A DNA stretch of 64,000 nt from Megalonaias nervosa (lineage: Eukaryota; Mollusca; Bivalvia; Unionida; Unionidae): positions 101,464-165,463 of the forward strand of contig JAECUM010004313.1 in the NCBI GenBank assembly GCA_016617855.1, in the 5' to 3' direction. The notes under the pieces are model-generated. The model worked only from the letters and a program-made list of their open reading frames with translations, searched no databases and was not told the origin of the DNA. Positions 48,861-60,157 of this stretch are shown here, piece by piece. The position numbers were made by a program, and so were the translations under genes. The number at the start of each line of letters is the position of its first letter. The stretch's first letter is position 1.

Positions 48861-50777
48861 TTACAGGATAAAGAGGAAAGTTAAATGGTGAGCGAGATGG
48901 CAAACAAGCAAATCAATTAATGAACTAAGCTGTTCCCAGCTACTTATGGAGAAAGAGTGGAACAAAAACGTGAAGGACAGTAAAACGTTCGTGTTCTCGC
49001 CTCCTCACGGAAACAAACCTTCCTCTGTGTTTGATTATATGAAGACAGCAGTGGTTTCGACGTGAGTGCCAAAGACCTTCAGTTATTCCCGTTCGGTCTT
49101 TTCTTTTAAATTTTCAAAGCCAATCGGATCTTTAAAGCAAGTGGTTCAACGTCTTAAAAAAATTATGATCCTTTTAGTCGCAGTCGGTTGTAGAGTGGCT
49201 TTAATGACAGCTGTTCAGACATCCCCTTATGTCTTCAGGCAAACTGCTGTCATGGCTGACCGAATTAGTGAACAGCAAGGATAGTCTATGCCATGTCGTG
49301 GGGGCCGGGGGGGTGGGGTATTGGAGGCGAAAAGACTAATTTCTTTACCAGGTTGCTATAGTCATCAGACAAACAACGTGAAAGCACAAAAACAGTTTGC
49401 CTGAAAGCGTGATTTATCTTTTCTTTTTACAGCTATCGATCTTTCTTTAAACGTTTCCTTCGAGATTCATTAAGTCAAAACCCATTTGAAAATCAATCAG
49501 CATTTGAGGTTTCACTCGTGTTGTATGAAACTGAAGGGGACACAACTTTGCAATCATTTATTCACAAAGAAGCAAAATGTTTAGCAGAAATGAATCAATT
49601 AATCCATTATTGAAGAGAAAACAAAATTTATTCAAAACCAAGCAATCAATATATTTTTATTATTATGAACATTACCAAACAGTGTTTGAAATTAATATAT
49701 GAACACAATAACACATTCTTTCTTTTCTGATTGGTTCAAATAAGCTCCTGAATCCTTGCACAGTTTTCTCATTATTAAATGGCAGAGACCGTGGGAAGAT
49801 TCCTCGCTTCGTCTTCTAGAAACACTTTATTTTGTTCTTACAGTTAACAATATGGCGGCTGTCTTTCAAATCGGAATAGGAAATATAAACAGGCGACTAA
49901 AACGCACAGTAGCGGTTCTATGTCGGAATATAGTTCATATATCCTACATAGAATTCACCGAATGTCCAACATGATTAAACCCGATTCGCCTAGTTAGACA
50001 TAAAATATGGGAGAACCGAAAAACTTCATTACATTTTCCAACAGCAACATAGACAGATTATCTGATATGCGCTTGGCAGTCTTTAATAAGGCAGAGAGTC
50101 CCATAAACATTGTTGTTACCAAAAGGTACGGATCTTGCAACTCACCCCCAGAACAAGCATGGTTTAAATGTCAACGTACAGGCGTAAATAAACTCACATC
50201 GGTAAAGTAGTTTAGTACAATTCATCTGGTCTTCATGTCTACACACGAATATCCAACAACTTGGATGTTGTTTCTTCTGCCGTATCCATTACTGCATATG
50301 TGGTGAATATTCATGATAGAATCCACAAACTTTTCGAAGGAAAGTTTGTCAACAGTCTTGTTGAAATCCATGTGTATGACATCTCAACTACTCCTTCTTG
50401 CCTGACGCTAGTAAATTATGTGATATTACAGAGGAATTTCCTTCGGAGAATCAATATTTAAAAATGGTCCTTATTAAATGTTCTATTAATTTGAAAGGAC
50501 GGCTGCTCCTTGAACTGCAGACTGTATTACTGGTTATCGATTTGCGCAATATTGCGTCAATAGGCATCTGGAACTATTCGTTCATACGCAAGAATCGAAA
50601 GGTTCATGGTCTTTGCCAAACTTAAAAGTAAAAAATCATTCGTTCTTCTTTCTGTATAGAATCTTTGCACTATAATAAAAGCTATGTGATAAACAGAATC
50701 TCAAATGGGTAATGAGTTAATGTTGAATTTATTAAATTCGTTGAATCAATTAAATATCGAAATCATTATCCATTGGA
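48861..50777. other. No gene recognised (about 1.9 kb)
   Basis: Frames of 66-75 codons at 49,066-50,625 lack recognisable domains. A G-rich run lies at 49,300-49,317. The end (50,650-50,780) resembles part of 34.9-35.1 kb. Confidence 0.35.

Positions 50778-50833
<56 letters not shown>
50778..50833. repeat. (CT)n microsatellite
   Basis: Pure CT tract of about 55 bases. Confidence 0.97.
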
Positions 50834-50836
<3 letters not shown>

Positions 50837-50859
50837 ATAAAGAAAGTCATAGAAAAGAG

Positions 50860-51300
50860 CGAGAGCCAACAAGTTTTGTAAAATTCAACAAATAATTTAT
50901 TTCCCTACAGCACAAAGTGAAACATCAAAAAGAACTTTGCAGTATTGCGAATTAAATCCTAAATAGTCCAAAAAGTTTTATCACCAGTCCTAATGAATAA
51001 AGTTAGTTGTGTTGGAATTAATTATTACAGCGCTGAAGGCGACGATGTGACTGTAGTCTTGAATGTACTAATGTACCAGTTTCCTGATGAGTGATTATGT
51101 ACTAACACTCTTGAAAAATTAAATCACAATAATACAATCCAAGATGTCCTTGGCTGAAGTCACTGTAATTCCAAAATAATGTTTCTGTCCAAGAATATTA
51201 TTTAAGACCACTTTGCATTTCCAGTGAATAAATAATTTGAATAAATACATTCCACCCAAATGAGATACTGAACACAACAATAAGACTGATTTCTGCTTGG
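50860..51300 (+). repeat. Dispersed repeat A, copy 4
   Basis: GAGCCAACAAGTTTTGTAAA, AATAATTTATTTCCCTA, CACAAAGTGAAA and GTATTGCGAATTAAATCC open this copy. It resembles copies 3 and 5 for at least 130 bases and more loosely after that. Confidence 0.65.
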
Positions 51301-51690
51301 GAAGTTATTGCTGGAATGAGTTGTTTCTCAAGTTAACAAGATTATAATCTCCTTTACCTGACCCAGGTCACAATTAGCATTTTCTGGAAATAATATGTCC
51401 ATTCAGCGGAATTTTTCATTGTAGAACACTCTGGGTCGTTTACAAGATACAATATGTTGCTTAAAGTATATATAAGAACATGGTCAACGTAATGTCCATG
51501 ACTCAGACCAAGAAAAAGATCCAAATATTTAACTCATACTCATATAAAAATATTATCTATGCATTATTTGTTTAAAAAAATAAATGTTACAGGTTAGGTA
51601 GATAAAGAACTTGATTTTGAATAAGATCAAGTACAAAATACAATTTTACATATCATATATGCACGGAGAAAAACCGAACAAGTATTACAG

Positions 51691-51691
<1 letters not shown>

Positions 51692-51784
<93 letters not shown>
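51692..51784. repeat. (AT)n microsatellite
   Basis: Pure AT with one AGT interruption at about 51,724. The poly-Ile/Tyr frames across it are artefacts. Confidence 0.97.
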
Positions 51785-51787
<3 letters not shown>

Positions 51788-52689
51788 TGTGTGTTATCGG
51801 CGGTGGCTCCTGTGTAATGATTCCAAAGTCAAACTGAAATGCATATGGACCTAAAAGAGATCCCAGAAACGGAAGCGGAAGCGAAACAAGAAAATGTATT
51901 AGGTGATGTATTAAACACGTATCCTGACTCAGATTGTTTGTATCATGGATCTGGACACTCCAAAACACTTTCGTGATTTATCTTTAAAATTAAATTGTGT
52001 TAATGAGTTCTTTGAAAACTCTTCCTGGCGTTAAAGACAATATTGTTTCACAGTAGTACCCTCACCATACCCCACCTGCACCCCTGAAAAAAATCAATCA
52101 TTAACCAAAATGACCCTTTAAACTTTCATCTGATTTGAAAAGCTGAAGAATAAATTTTTATTGACATTGGTTCAAAATTCAAAGACAGGATGTTGCACAT
52201 GTGTGAAAAGATTCCATCCTTTCAAAATAATGTTTTTATATGTTAAAAAGCGATTTCTTTTGGGAAGAACATGCAATAAATTGGGCATTGTCCATTGGAC
52301 CTAATACACTGATTTGATTTTGATTTCATCAGATGTTTGGTACCTTAATTTTAATTTTCTATACAGGTTTTGCTTGAGTATAAGTCATGTGCTCTGTATA
52401 TTCGGTGATCAATGGATAGCTTGCGTTATTCCGTTCTATATTATAGTAATAAATATATCTTTAGGCATGAAAGCCTCCATTTGTGCAAACAAGCTCATTG
52501 ATTGTCACATCCAGTCCATAAAAATAATCAATAGATCCCAATGAACTTCATGATTCTGCCATCCCCAGCTGCTCATCACTTTTTGATAGCAAGGAAACTA
52601 AGATTCATATGTTTATCATTGAATTCATCCGCGTCTGCGTATATGTATGAATGAATTGCTACGACTCTATGGCCTGAAACCAATTGACA
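51785..52689. other. No gene recognised
   Basis: No structure identified. Confidence 0.35.
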
Positions 52690-53090
52690 ATAAAAAGTGA
52701 AAACCAACAAGTATTGTAAATGCAACAAACAATTTATTTGCCTAAATCACAAAGTGAAAATTTACAGTATCGTGAATTAAATCCCAAATGATCCTTATCA
52801 CCAAAAGTCCAAACTTATAGTGATCCGAATGGATTCAAGAGGTGTTACGAATGAATTCCAATCTTGAATGTTCTAATGTGCCAGTAAACTTGACTGTGTT
52901 AATTGCCAACAGTCTTCATGTATCATAATTATATAATCCAGAAGTTTCTTGAATGAATTCATAATAGTGATCTTGTCTTAAAGTCAATGAGCGCTTTGTA
53001 ATCCCAATGAACAATTTAAATAAATAAAATCCTTTCTAATTATAACAGAAAACAAGGAAGAAGACTGATTCCATTAATCACGCGTTAAAG
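52690..53090 (+). repeat. Dispersed repeat A, copy 5
   Basis: GTGAAAACCAACAAGTATTG, CAATTTATTTGCCTAAATCA and GTATCGTGAATTAAATCCC align with the start of the other copies. The end with TCTAATTATAACAGAAAACA matches copy 3 near 42,700. Confidence 0.65.
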
Positions 53091-53349
53091 TAGGAAACAG
53101 TAATTCTGATGTAAACAGACTTAATTTTATAAACATAAGAAACAATAAGAGGACCAGGATGAGGGCCAAAAGTTCATTTCCAGAACATTCGTAAACAGCT
53201 CAGATCTTTTATTGAAATTTTAGTAAAGTACATGACAAATATCAGGTAGACAAGGCTTTTCGATGGGCAACCAATGTCCTGAACTCAAATCCAAATAAAC
53301 ATCTTACACACAAAATGAAATATATTATCATAAAAAATTAAACACACAA

Positions 53350-53463
53350 TGTATGTATGTCTGTATGTATGTATGTATGTATGCATGTATGTATGTATTT
53401 ATGTATGTATATATGTATGTATGTATGTGTGTGTGTGTGTTAGGGTGTATGTATGCATGTATG

Positions 53464-53497
<34 letters not shown>

Positions 53498-53501
53498 TGT
53501 A
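53350..53501. repeat. (GTAT)n tetranucleotide array, left part
   Basis: GTAT repeats with GCAT and GTGT variants. Left half of an array split by a MITE. Poly-Tyr/Met/Cys/Val frames here are artefacts. Confidence 0.95.
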
Positions 53502-53679
53502 CAGTAAAAGTTGTCCTGAAAGACCACTGCTATGTGAGACCACCTGTCTTGAGAGAACACATTCTTAATGCACAAATTTGTTCATTATATAGGGTTGTAA
53601 CCTGTTATGGGAGACCACCTGTCTTGAGAGACCATACATTTTTGGCAAAAGAGGTGGTCTTTCAAGACAGGTTCTACTG
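53502..53679. mobile_element. Tc1/mariner-type MITE flanked by TA
   Basis: The element starts CAGTAAAAGTTGTCCTGAAA and ends, as reverse complement, CAGTAGAACCTGTCTTGAAA, both followed by GACCAC. This makes terminal inverted repeats of about 27 bases with a few mismatches. TA dinucleotides at 53,500-53,501 and 53,680-53,681 are the expected target duplication. GAGACCACCTGTCTTGAGAG occurs twice inside. At 178 bases it has no coding capacity. Confidence 0.85.
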
Positions 53680-53832
53680 TATGCATGTATGTATGAATGC
53701 ATGCATGCATGCGCGAATGCATGCACAAATGCATAAATGCACGTATGTATGTATGTATGTACGTACGTACGTATGTACGTACGTACGTACGTACGTATGT
53801 ATGTATGTATGTATGTATGTATGTATGTATGA
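53680..53832. repeat. (GTAT)n/(GTAC)n tetranucleotide array, right part
   Basis: GTAT repeats with GCAT, GAAT and a GTAC-rich section at about 53,758-53,798. Confidence 0.95.
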
Positions 53833-54507
53833 CTTTATTTCCTGTTCAACAGAGATTACATCAGATTAATCAAATTCAGGATAATACTAGATCATGAAAT
53901 ACAACAGAAATGCAACAGTAGTATTGTGTCAGCCACCGTATTGACAAAACGAAATATCTCAATACCTGCAATCATACAAATCTGTAGTCAGAGCTAACTA
54001 GCATTTGGCTTAGCATGACACTGATCTTTTAACATTTGCTTGATGATGATAATACTTCAGAAATGTTAGTACGTCTATATTGTTATGCGATTAATATTAA
54101 CTTTGAAACAGTAACGAAAAGGAAATGGAAAACTTATACAAGGGTAACCACATATGTAGTTCTTTCTACATGACGCATGTATGCATGTATATATGTTTAT
54201 ATGCATGTATGCGTGCGTGAGTGCATTTATCTATGACTGACTGTCTAACTGATTTCATTTCCTCTTCAGAAAGGATTATATCAGGTAAATAAAAATACGG
54301 ATTATACATATCACAAGATTATGAGACACAGCATAGAACCAAGAATGTAAACAAGAGAAATACATCGTCAACTAACGCATTTAGAAGATGAAATATATAC
54401 ATACATACAATCATATAGTAATCTCTAGGAAATATACATAAATATCCATACATATACTAATCTATATACATATACATGCATACGCACATACATGCATTCA
54501 CATATAC
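53833..54507. other. No gene recognised
   Basis: Some ATGCATGTAT and ATACAT tracts at 54,176-54,220 and 54,397-54,510. Two similar stretches (about 53,833-53,890 and 54,250-54,310: TTTCATTTCCT, GATTATATCAG) suggest an old local duplication. Confidence 0.35.

Positions 54508-54577
<70 letters not shown>
54508..54577. repeat. (AT)n microsatellite
   Basis: Pure AT tract, adjacent to the left end of the inverted-repeat element. Confidence 0.97.
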
Positions 54578-54581
<4 letters not shown>

Positions 54582-54893
54582 GCAATAAACTGACAACGAA
54601 CAGTGCAAAACTAGTCTCTAACTAGCCTGAGCGCTTTCGACTCTTAATGAGTCTTTTTCAAAGGCATATATAAAACATAGACAAGACAAACAAATAAAAC
54701 AGAAAAACGGTAGTGTTTGCAAAACTCTACATGGCTATTTCTACAGGAATTAAACCTCCAAATGTATTATGTTTCAACTAGTTTATATCAACTTGTTGCG
54801 GACACTGGAAGTTGTTTGTATTAACCTAGAAATCGATGAGCCATAGAGATTAGTTAGAGACTAGTTTTGCACTGTTCGTTGTCAGTTTATTGC
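54582..54893. mobile_element. 312-bp element with 43-base terminal inverted repeats
   Basis: Arms at 54,582-54,624 and 54,851-54,893 are exact reverse complements (outer end GCAATAAACTGACAACGAAC). Just inside the left arm, the minus strand reads TTTGAAAAAGACTC-ATTAA-GAGTCGAAAGC. That is a stem bracketed by GA-rich and GAAA strings, much like hammerhead ribozyme cores in Penelope-like elements, though the CTGATGA half is degenerate. It could be a MITE or inverted terminal repeats of a Penelope-like element. Confidence 0.7.
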
Positions 54894-55665
54894 TTTTATC
54901 TTAATCAATCCCTGACACACGTGATCCCTTGCTGGATCCAGTGCATTTGAAAGGACTGTTATTCGCCATAGGATTTGTATTTTATATATATATATGTTTG
55001 TTCTACTGATTACTCCTGGCAAACTGCACAGACCAAGATCTGGTGATGTATTATGTTACAGTTGATTTGGGTCTGTGCAGTTAACATTTGGACTCATAAG
55101 TGAAAATATATGGTGCATAGTATCTTAAGTGTCATGTACCAAAAAACGTCTAAACCTTAAAAGCCATGTATTTTGAGGATTCTGTCTTTTCTACTTGTAA
55201 TTAATGCAATATCTCCGATACTTGATTTCAGCTGTGGCAATTTTATTATTTTACATAATTCTTCAATATCCTACTTCTGATTCAGAGTTGTTATCATTTG
55301 CTATTTGACCAGGATGATGAAGTCAACGGTCATGTGAAATAATAAGTTTTGTAGATCTAGGTATGTATAGACTTTTTAAGGTTTTTCTTGTGTCAATATT
55401 TTGTTCGCCTATTAGCATACCCACAGCAAAACAAATCACAAATCTTTTATCAGTTTGTAGTTTTCAGTTATAGCATTGCATTTCAAGGCTAAAAAATGAG
55501 GAATGTGGACACAACGTAATGCACATGATACACTTATCAACTTAACTGTTCTTTTCATCATCATATGAAAAGGTATGATGTCAGCTATTGTTGATACATT
55601 AACAGCTCTCAATAATTTCTTCATGTAATTCCTGCAGTAGCCATATTTAGAAGGTTATAAGAAAG

Positions 55666-55667
<2 letters not shown>
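54894..55667. other. No gene recognised
   Basis: A pair of inverted segments (AAACTGCACAGACCAAGATC at 55,021 and GGTCTGTGCAGTT at 55,069) could form a short hairpin. Confidence 0.35.

Positions 55668-55714
<47 letters not shown>
55668..55714. repeat. (TAA)n microsatellite, 3' tail of the LINE
   Basis: About 47 bases of ATA/TAA repeats; on the minus strand this is the (ATT)n end following the LINE 3' region, as usual in CR1/L2 elements. Confidence 0.9.
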
Positions 55715-55715
<1 letters not shown>

Positions 55716-58010
55716 TAATAATAATGTGGACTTATATTTTTAAGCTATTGAGTATTAGATAACATATAAAAATATATAAAACAACAAGTGCTTACAAAAA
55801 TAAACGCCATATATTTACAAAACGAAAACATGCTGACGATAATTAAGGAAGTAAATATTATTAAGTCTTCAAGTCTGTGCTTGTAGTCAAAATAGATAAG
55901 TTTTAAGAGCACTTATGAATGAGAACACAATGTCCTTGTGTCGAAAATCTATGGGCAATTCATTTCATGTAGCTGGGCCCTGGTACACAAAAGAACGTTG
56001 TCCATATCACTTCATTATAGCAGAGGGGAACAATGAGAATGCAAGTGTCGGAAGGGGTCCCCAAGTGGTCGAGTGGTCTAAAGAACTCACCGTTGCAGAT
56101 CACTGCCATATCACCTCTGCGTGCGTGGGTTTGAGTCTCGGGCTCGGCCAATGTGGGTATGTAAGAAAGCTTGCCAGTAGCTTCTCGTGGGTCGGGGGTT
56201 CTTTCCGGGGTTTTCCCGGGTTCTTCCTCCACCATTTATTCTGGCCGCCATGTATAGCCTATCTTGGGCTGAAAAATGGCGTTAAACCCTATAATAACAA
56301 CAACAACAAGTGTCGGAAGAGGAGTGTAAGTTTCTGGATGTGGAGTATACATGGGTGAGGTCAGATAGGTATATTAGACTGGAGCTAGTAAATGAAATGT
56401 AGCATAGTGAACAGATTTTGTTTTTGATTCTGGATTGAATGGGTAGCCAGTGAAGGCTACAAGGAACGGGGTAGGTGTGCTCATTTTTTTTGTATTCTAA
56501 GGATGATCCGAGCAGCCATGTTTTGAACTTTTTCAAGTTTCTGAAGTAGATACTGAGATGAACCATATAAAAATGAATTACAATAGTCCATTCTCGAAAG
56601 TACTAATGAAAACAAAAGTGATTTAATGGCATCAGCTGAAAGAAAACTGAATAGAGCCTTGCATATGTTGATTGTATGTTGGTGTAATGAGAGCATACTG
56701 TCAATAGTGACATCTAGGTTCATACTGACTGTGTGAATTTAATGTTGGTATTGCTGATGCTTATTGTTTGAGGTAAAGGATGTAAATGAGAAAGTTTTTG
56801 TGTGGTGATCAGGATGGTTTCAGTTTTATCATCGTTCATATGCAGCTTGTTATATGTCATCCATGACTTCACATCGGAAATGCACCTTTCTGTGCCTTTG
56901 ATAGTAGCCTCGACTTCATTTGGGCAGGTAGATTTGTATATCTGACAGTCATCAGTTTACAAATGGTGTGACACCAGAAGTCGATTCATGACACTTGAGA
57001 GCGGATGAGTGTAAAGAACGAAGAGAACAGGGCCAAGAAAGAGAGCCTTGGAATACCAAAACATAGATCATCTGGGCTGGAATGTTTTCCATTTATGGAC
57101 ACAAATTGTGTCCTGCTGACTAATTAGGACTTGAGCCATAGTAAGTCTATATTGTGAATACCAAATACATGCTGGAGATGGTGAAGTCTATTGCGCTGCA
57201 GACAAGTCAAGGAGGGTGAGCACTCACAGTAATCGTTCCACTATCCAGAGTAGAGAGAAGGTCATTACACTCTCAGAGGTGAAGTTACAGTGCTATGGTG
57301 AGGGCAATATGCATACTGTACATTGCTAAAAAGACTTTGCATTCAGATGAGCAGAAAACGGCAAGAGTATGTGAGGGGCCCAAGGCAGCAAGCGATGGGT
57401 GGGGCCCCAAGCAAAACAATTGCATTGCGGAGTTGATTTCCGTCAGCAGCGCAGGGCCCCTGAAAGTGTGGGGCCCAAGACGGTTGCCTCGTTTTCCTTG
57501 CCCTAGGGCTCGGCCTGCAGATGAGATACAAGTTGGGATAGAAAACATTGACCTGGCAAGAATATTTTAAAAATATCTTTTTGCTAAATTTTTAATGGCT
57601 TGGTCTAAAATTCTTCAAAATGACAAGAATACATTGATCTCAAGTACTATCCGAATCAATCTGGTATAATGATAATATCATAATTAATTATTGCAATTCA
57701 AATGAGATACATGCTGGGATAGAATAACTTTTCTGAGATTTTATAAATGAATGGGAGGTTAGAAACAGGGTGGTGGTTCTTTAAATCATTAGGGTCAAGT
57801 GTCAATTTTTTTTAACAGAGGTTTTATAATGGGAGTTTTGAAAAATGATGAGAATTTCCTGGATGAGAGAGAAGTATTGATAGCAACAGTTAGTGAAGGC
57901 AATTTTGAATCTAAGCACTCAAGCATCAGTAATGTCAAAGTCTGGTTGAGTTCACATGACTTTGGGGCACTCTTCATCACAAGGATCTGGAGTGCACTTC
58001 ATGGCAAGGC
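55715..58010 (-). pseudogene. CR1/L2-like non-LTR retrotransposon, RT and C-terminus, decayed
   Basis: Minus-strand fragments follow RT order. FFKTPIIKPLLKKID and HHPVSNLPFI lie at about 57,740-57,830. SRTQFVSINGKHSSPDDLC and LGPVLFVLYTHPLSSVM lie at about 57,000-57,110. TDDCQIYKST (catalytic YADD variant) is near 56,950. SRMDYCNSFLYGSSQYLL is near 56,550 and CSLHWLPIQSRI near 56,440. The C-terminal part resumes left of the inserted SINE (VPLCYNEVIW, ELPIDFRHKDIVFS), ending near 55,900. Several shifts and stops are present. A stretch at about 57,290-57,640 does not fit the RT and is probably a later insertion or local duplication; AATGAGATACATGCTGGGAT and a variant bracket ~180 bases of it. 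The 3' end runs into (TAA)n. Confidence 0.85.
56041..56321 (+). mobile_element. SINE family 2, full-length copy inserted in the LINE
   Basis: The head has AAGTGGTCGAGTGGTCTAAA (A box) and GGGTTTGAGTCTCGGG (B box). The body holds GGGGTTTTCCCGGGTTCTTC and GGCCGCCATGTATAGCC. The tail is GTTAAACCCT-ATAATAACAACAACAA. CAAGTGTCGGAAG occurs at both ends (about 56,042-56,054 and 56,308-56,320), a 13-base target-site duplication inside the LINE coding region. A tRNA-Leu or -Ser ancestor is suggested by the head. Confidence 0.92.
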
Positions 58011-58189
58011 CAAGAAATAAAAATATGTGTTTCCGGTCGGGTGACTGTCCCTGTTATTCATTGCTGACACTAGCACTTCCCTCCTCCCCTCCACTGGGGT
58101 AAAAGGAAAGTTTACCGAAATTGATTTGTGCATCTAATTAATCTGTTTTTTCCCAGTATTTGAAGTGCTAAGTATATTACATATGCTAA
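58011..58189. other. No gene recognised
   Basis: Short spacer between the LINE and an AT microsatellite. Confidence 0.3.

Positions 58190-58280
<91 letters not shown>
58190..58280. repeat. (AT)n microsatellite
   Basis: AT repeats interrupted once by GCGTT near 58,239. Confidence 0.97.
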
Positions 58281-58284
<4 letters not shown>

Positions 58285-58673
58285 TATTTACGCGCGCGTA
58301 AGGACATTTATGGGAGGTGTGATTGGATCTACAATTCTACAATTTCCCGCCAGATATTTCGTGTAACGCGCTGTCAAGGGCCAATAAATTTAATGTTTTG
58401 TATCACGTGTTCTGCCCAGCCAATCGCAATGATTTCGCACCGGATGCGCACGGAGGGATTCTCTCTGCTAAGGACTTGGCGTCAGTTGAACCAATTTCCT
58501 TCTGGGGTGAAGACGTGTTGTCTTTTTTGATAGAAATTTTTTCTTCGTGGTTATCGTTTCACGCTGTTAGACCTTCCTCGTTTCCTGAAATTTTGGCACA
58601 TACAGATCGTCCTGAAAGTTAAGTACTTCATTTTTGTATTAACGTGTTTCATTATGCTTACCTTTCTTTTGCT
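58281..58673 (+). other. Presumed 5' region of the tyrosine-recombinase retrotransposon
   Basis: A 99-codon frame (58,323-58,622) contains PDAHGGILSAKDLASVEPIS and FWGEDVL, which look protein-like, but I recognise no domain. It may belong to the left repeat or to an unannotated frame of the element. No repeat of it was found at the right end within the window. Confidence 0.35.
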
Positions 58674-59318
58674 ATGCATTACGTCACACTCGTACTCGGT
58701 CATTCCATCTGTAAAAGATTGCAGCATCATTTGAAATCAGAAGCAGACGCTAGATTGCGCCCCGATTTTAACATTCGTCGCTATTCTAGAATTTATATGC
58801 ATGGGGTTGGGGGCAGGACTGTCGACAAAATTATCAGGCACGATCTCTCTGTTGTAGGCAAAATTAAACCTTACATAATTGTTCTTTTGGTGGGGAAAAC
58901 GATTTTAATCGGGACGATTCGACATCACCAGAGGAGGTCGCCTACAAGATCTTAGGTTTGGCGTCTATATTGCAGCGTAAATATCAGGTTAAAAAGATAG
59001 TCATCTGTGCTTTATTGACTCGTTTTATGGCAGGGGAAGGGGCGATGGCCAATAATTTGGACCACTCCTACATAACATCGTACAGAACTAAAGCACAACA
59101 AGCAAATGCCATTCTACGACTTGAGGTGGACAGACAACTATCTTGCATTCTGAAGCCACAATAATAAGTTCTCTTTTTCTGAAGAAGCTACAACTTGCAT
59201 TCAAAATTTTTGTCGGGACGGTGTTCATTTGTCCAAGAAAGGCCAATACCACCTGTACAAGTCGCTCAGAGGGGCTATTATAGTGGCTTGCAAACAATGT
59301 CGCCGGCCAATTGTATAA
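58674..59318 (+). pseudogene. SGNH/GDSL hydrolase of the retrotransposon, frameshifted twice
   Basis: Four SGNH blocks are visible in order. The ATG at 58,674 gives MHYVTLVLGHSICKRL with the block I Ser, then IYMHGVGGRTVDKIIRHDL (block II Gly). In a second frame comes GENDF (block III Asn) and QVKKIVICALLTRF. In a third frame FCRDGVHLSKKGQYHLYKSL holds the block V Asp-x-x-His, followed by a TAA at 59,316-59,318. Length is about 215 codons, normal for the fold. SGNH domains occur in some Ngaro-type and CR1 elements, where their role is not settled. Two indels break it. Confidence 0.8.
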
Positions 59319-59511
59319 GAACCATAAAGCTATATGTAGATATATTTCCCACCGTCCATTACATAAATTCATTTCATCTACATATTTGCCTAAGAGTGTT
59401 TGGTCCGTCTTCTGTCCTTGTCACACTGTTAAATACTTTTGAACAGGATTTGCAAACGTTTGCATGTTTGTTTTCTTTCAATTGGTTCCGTGCCACTTGC
59501 TTAAGTTGTCC
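59319..59511. other. Spacer before the minisatellite
   Basis: No frame or motif recognised. Confidence 0.3.
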
Positions 59512-59760
59512 AGCTGGTTCCGTACCACTGGATTGTGTGTTAGCCAGCTGGTTCCGTACCACTGGTTTTTATATTTACCTTGTGTCTTCCAGCTGGTTCC
59601 GTACCACTGGATTGTATAATTACCAGCTGATTCCGTAACACTGGCCTATGTGTTTATCAGTTGGTAACGTACCATTGGATTGTGTTTACCAGTTGATTCC
59701 GTATCACTAGCCTGTGTGCTTACCAGTTGGTTCCGTACCACTGGGCTGTGTTTAGCAGTC
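59512..59760. repeat. Minisatellite inside the retrotransposon, ~38-46 bp period
   Basis: Seven or so units carry CAGCTGGTTCCGTACCACTG followed by GATTGTGTGTTTAC-like spacers. Units diverge progressively to the right. A related half-unit (TTGGTTCCGTGCCACT) is already visible at 59,481. Confidence 0.9.
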
Positions 59761-60157
59761 GTTTCTGTATGTTTTCCGTTTGCTACTATTTCATGCTTGG
59801 CGCACTTGGGTTCCGCACCTTACTATTTGTTCTAAATTGGTCATTTATGCTTTCTGCTTCCACCACTTCGCTCCATGTAACTGGGCTATGTGTTGCCCAG
59901 CTCGTTAGGCCCTGTTTGTACTGGTTTCATGTTGCATTCCACACCTCAAAACATTGACCCACACTGTTCAAATAAGTCAGACTTGGTTCCTTTTTTCATT
60001 TTCCTTTCTTACTATTGCCGAATTCGTTCCTCATCTCACTACAGTGAACAGTGAGTTTCATAATTGTACAATAAGGGTTATGTATTTGCAACTTTTGCTA
60101 CGTAGTAATAAAATGACGTTGATGTAATTGTCAACTTTTTGTGGCATTCATTACAGA
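59761..60157. other. Presumed leader before the gag gene
   Basis: No protein feature. Sequence runs to the ATG at 60,158. Confidence 0.3.

Noticed and set aside
51611..51968. Ile/Tyr-rich frames on both strands
   Set aside because: Produced by the AT microsatellite at 51,692-51,784.
53328..53897. Tyr/Met/Cys/Val-rich and Tyr/Ile/His frames on both strands
   Set aside because: Translation of the GTAT/GTAC array and the inserted MITE.
57285..57570. 87- to 91-codon frames on both strands
   Set aside because: No resemblance to the surrounding LINE RT and no domain; overlapping open phases on both strands of a GC-richer patch are expected by chance.
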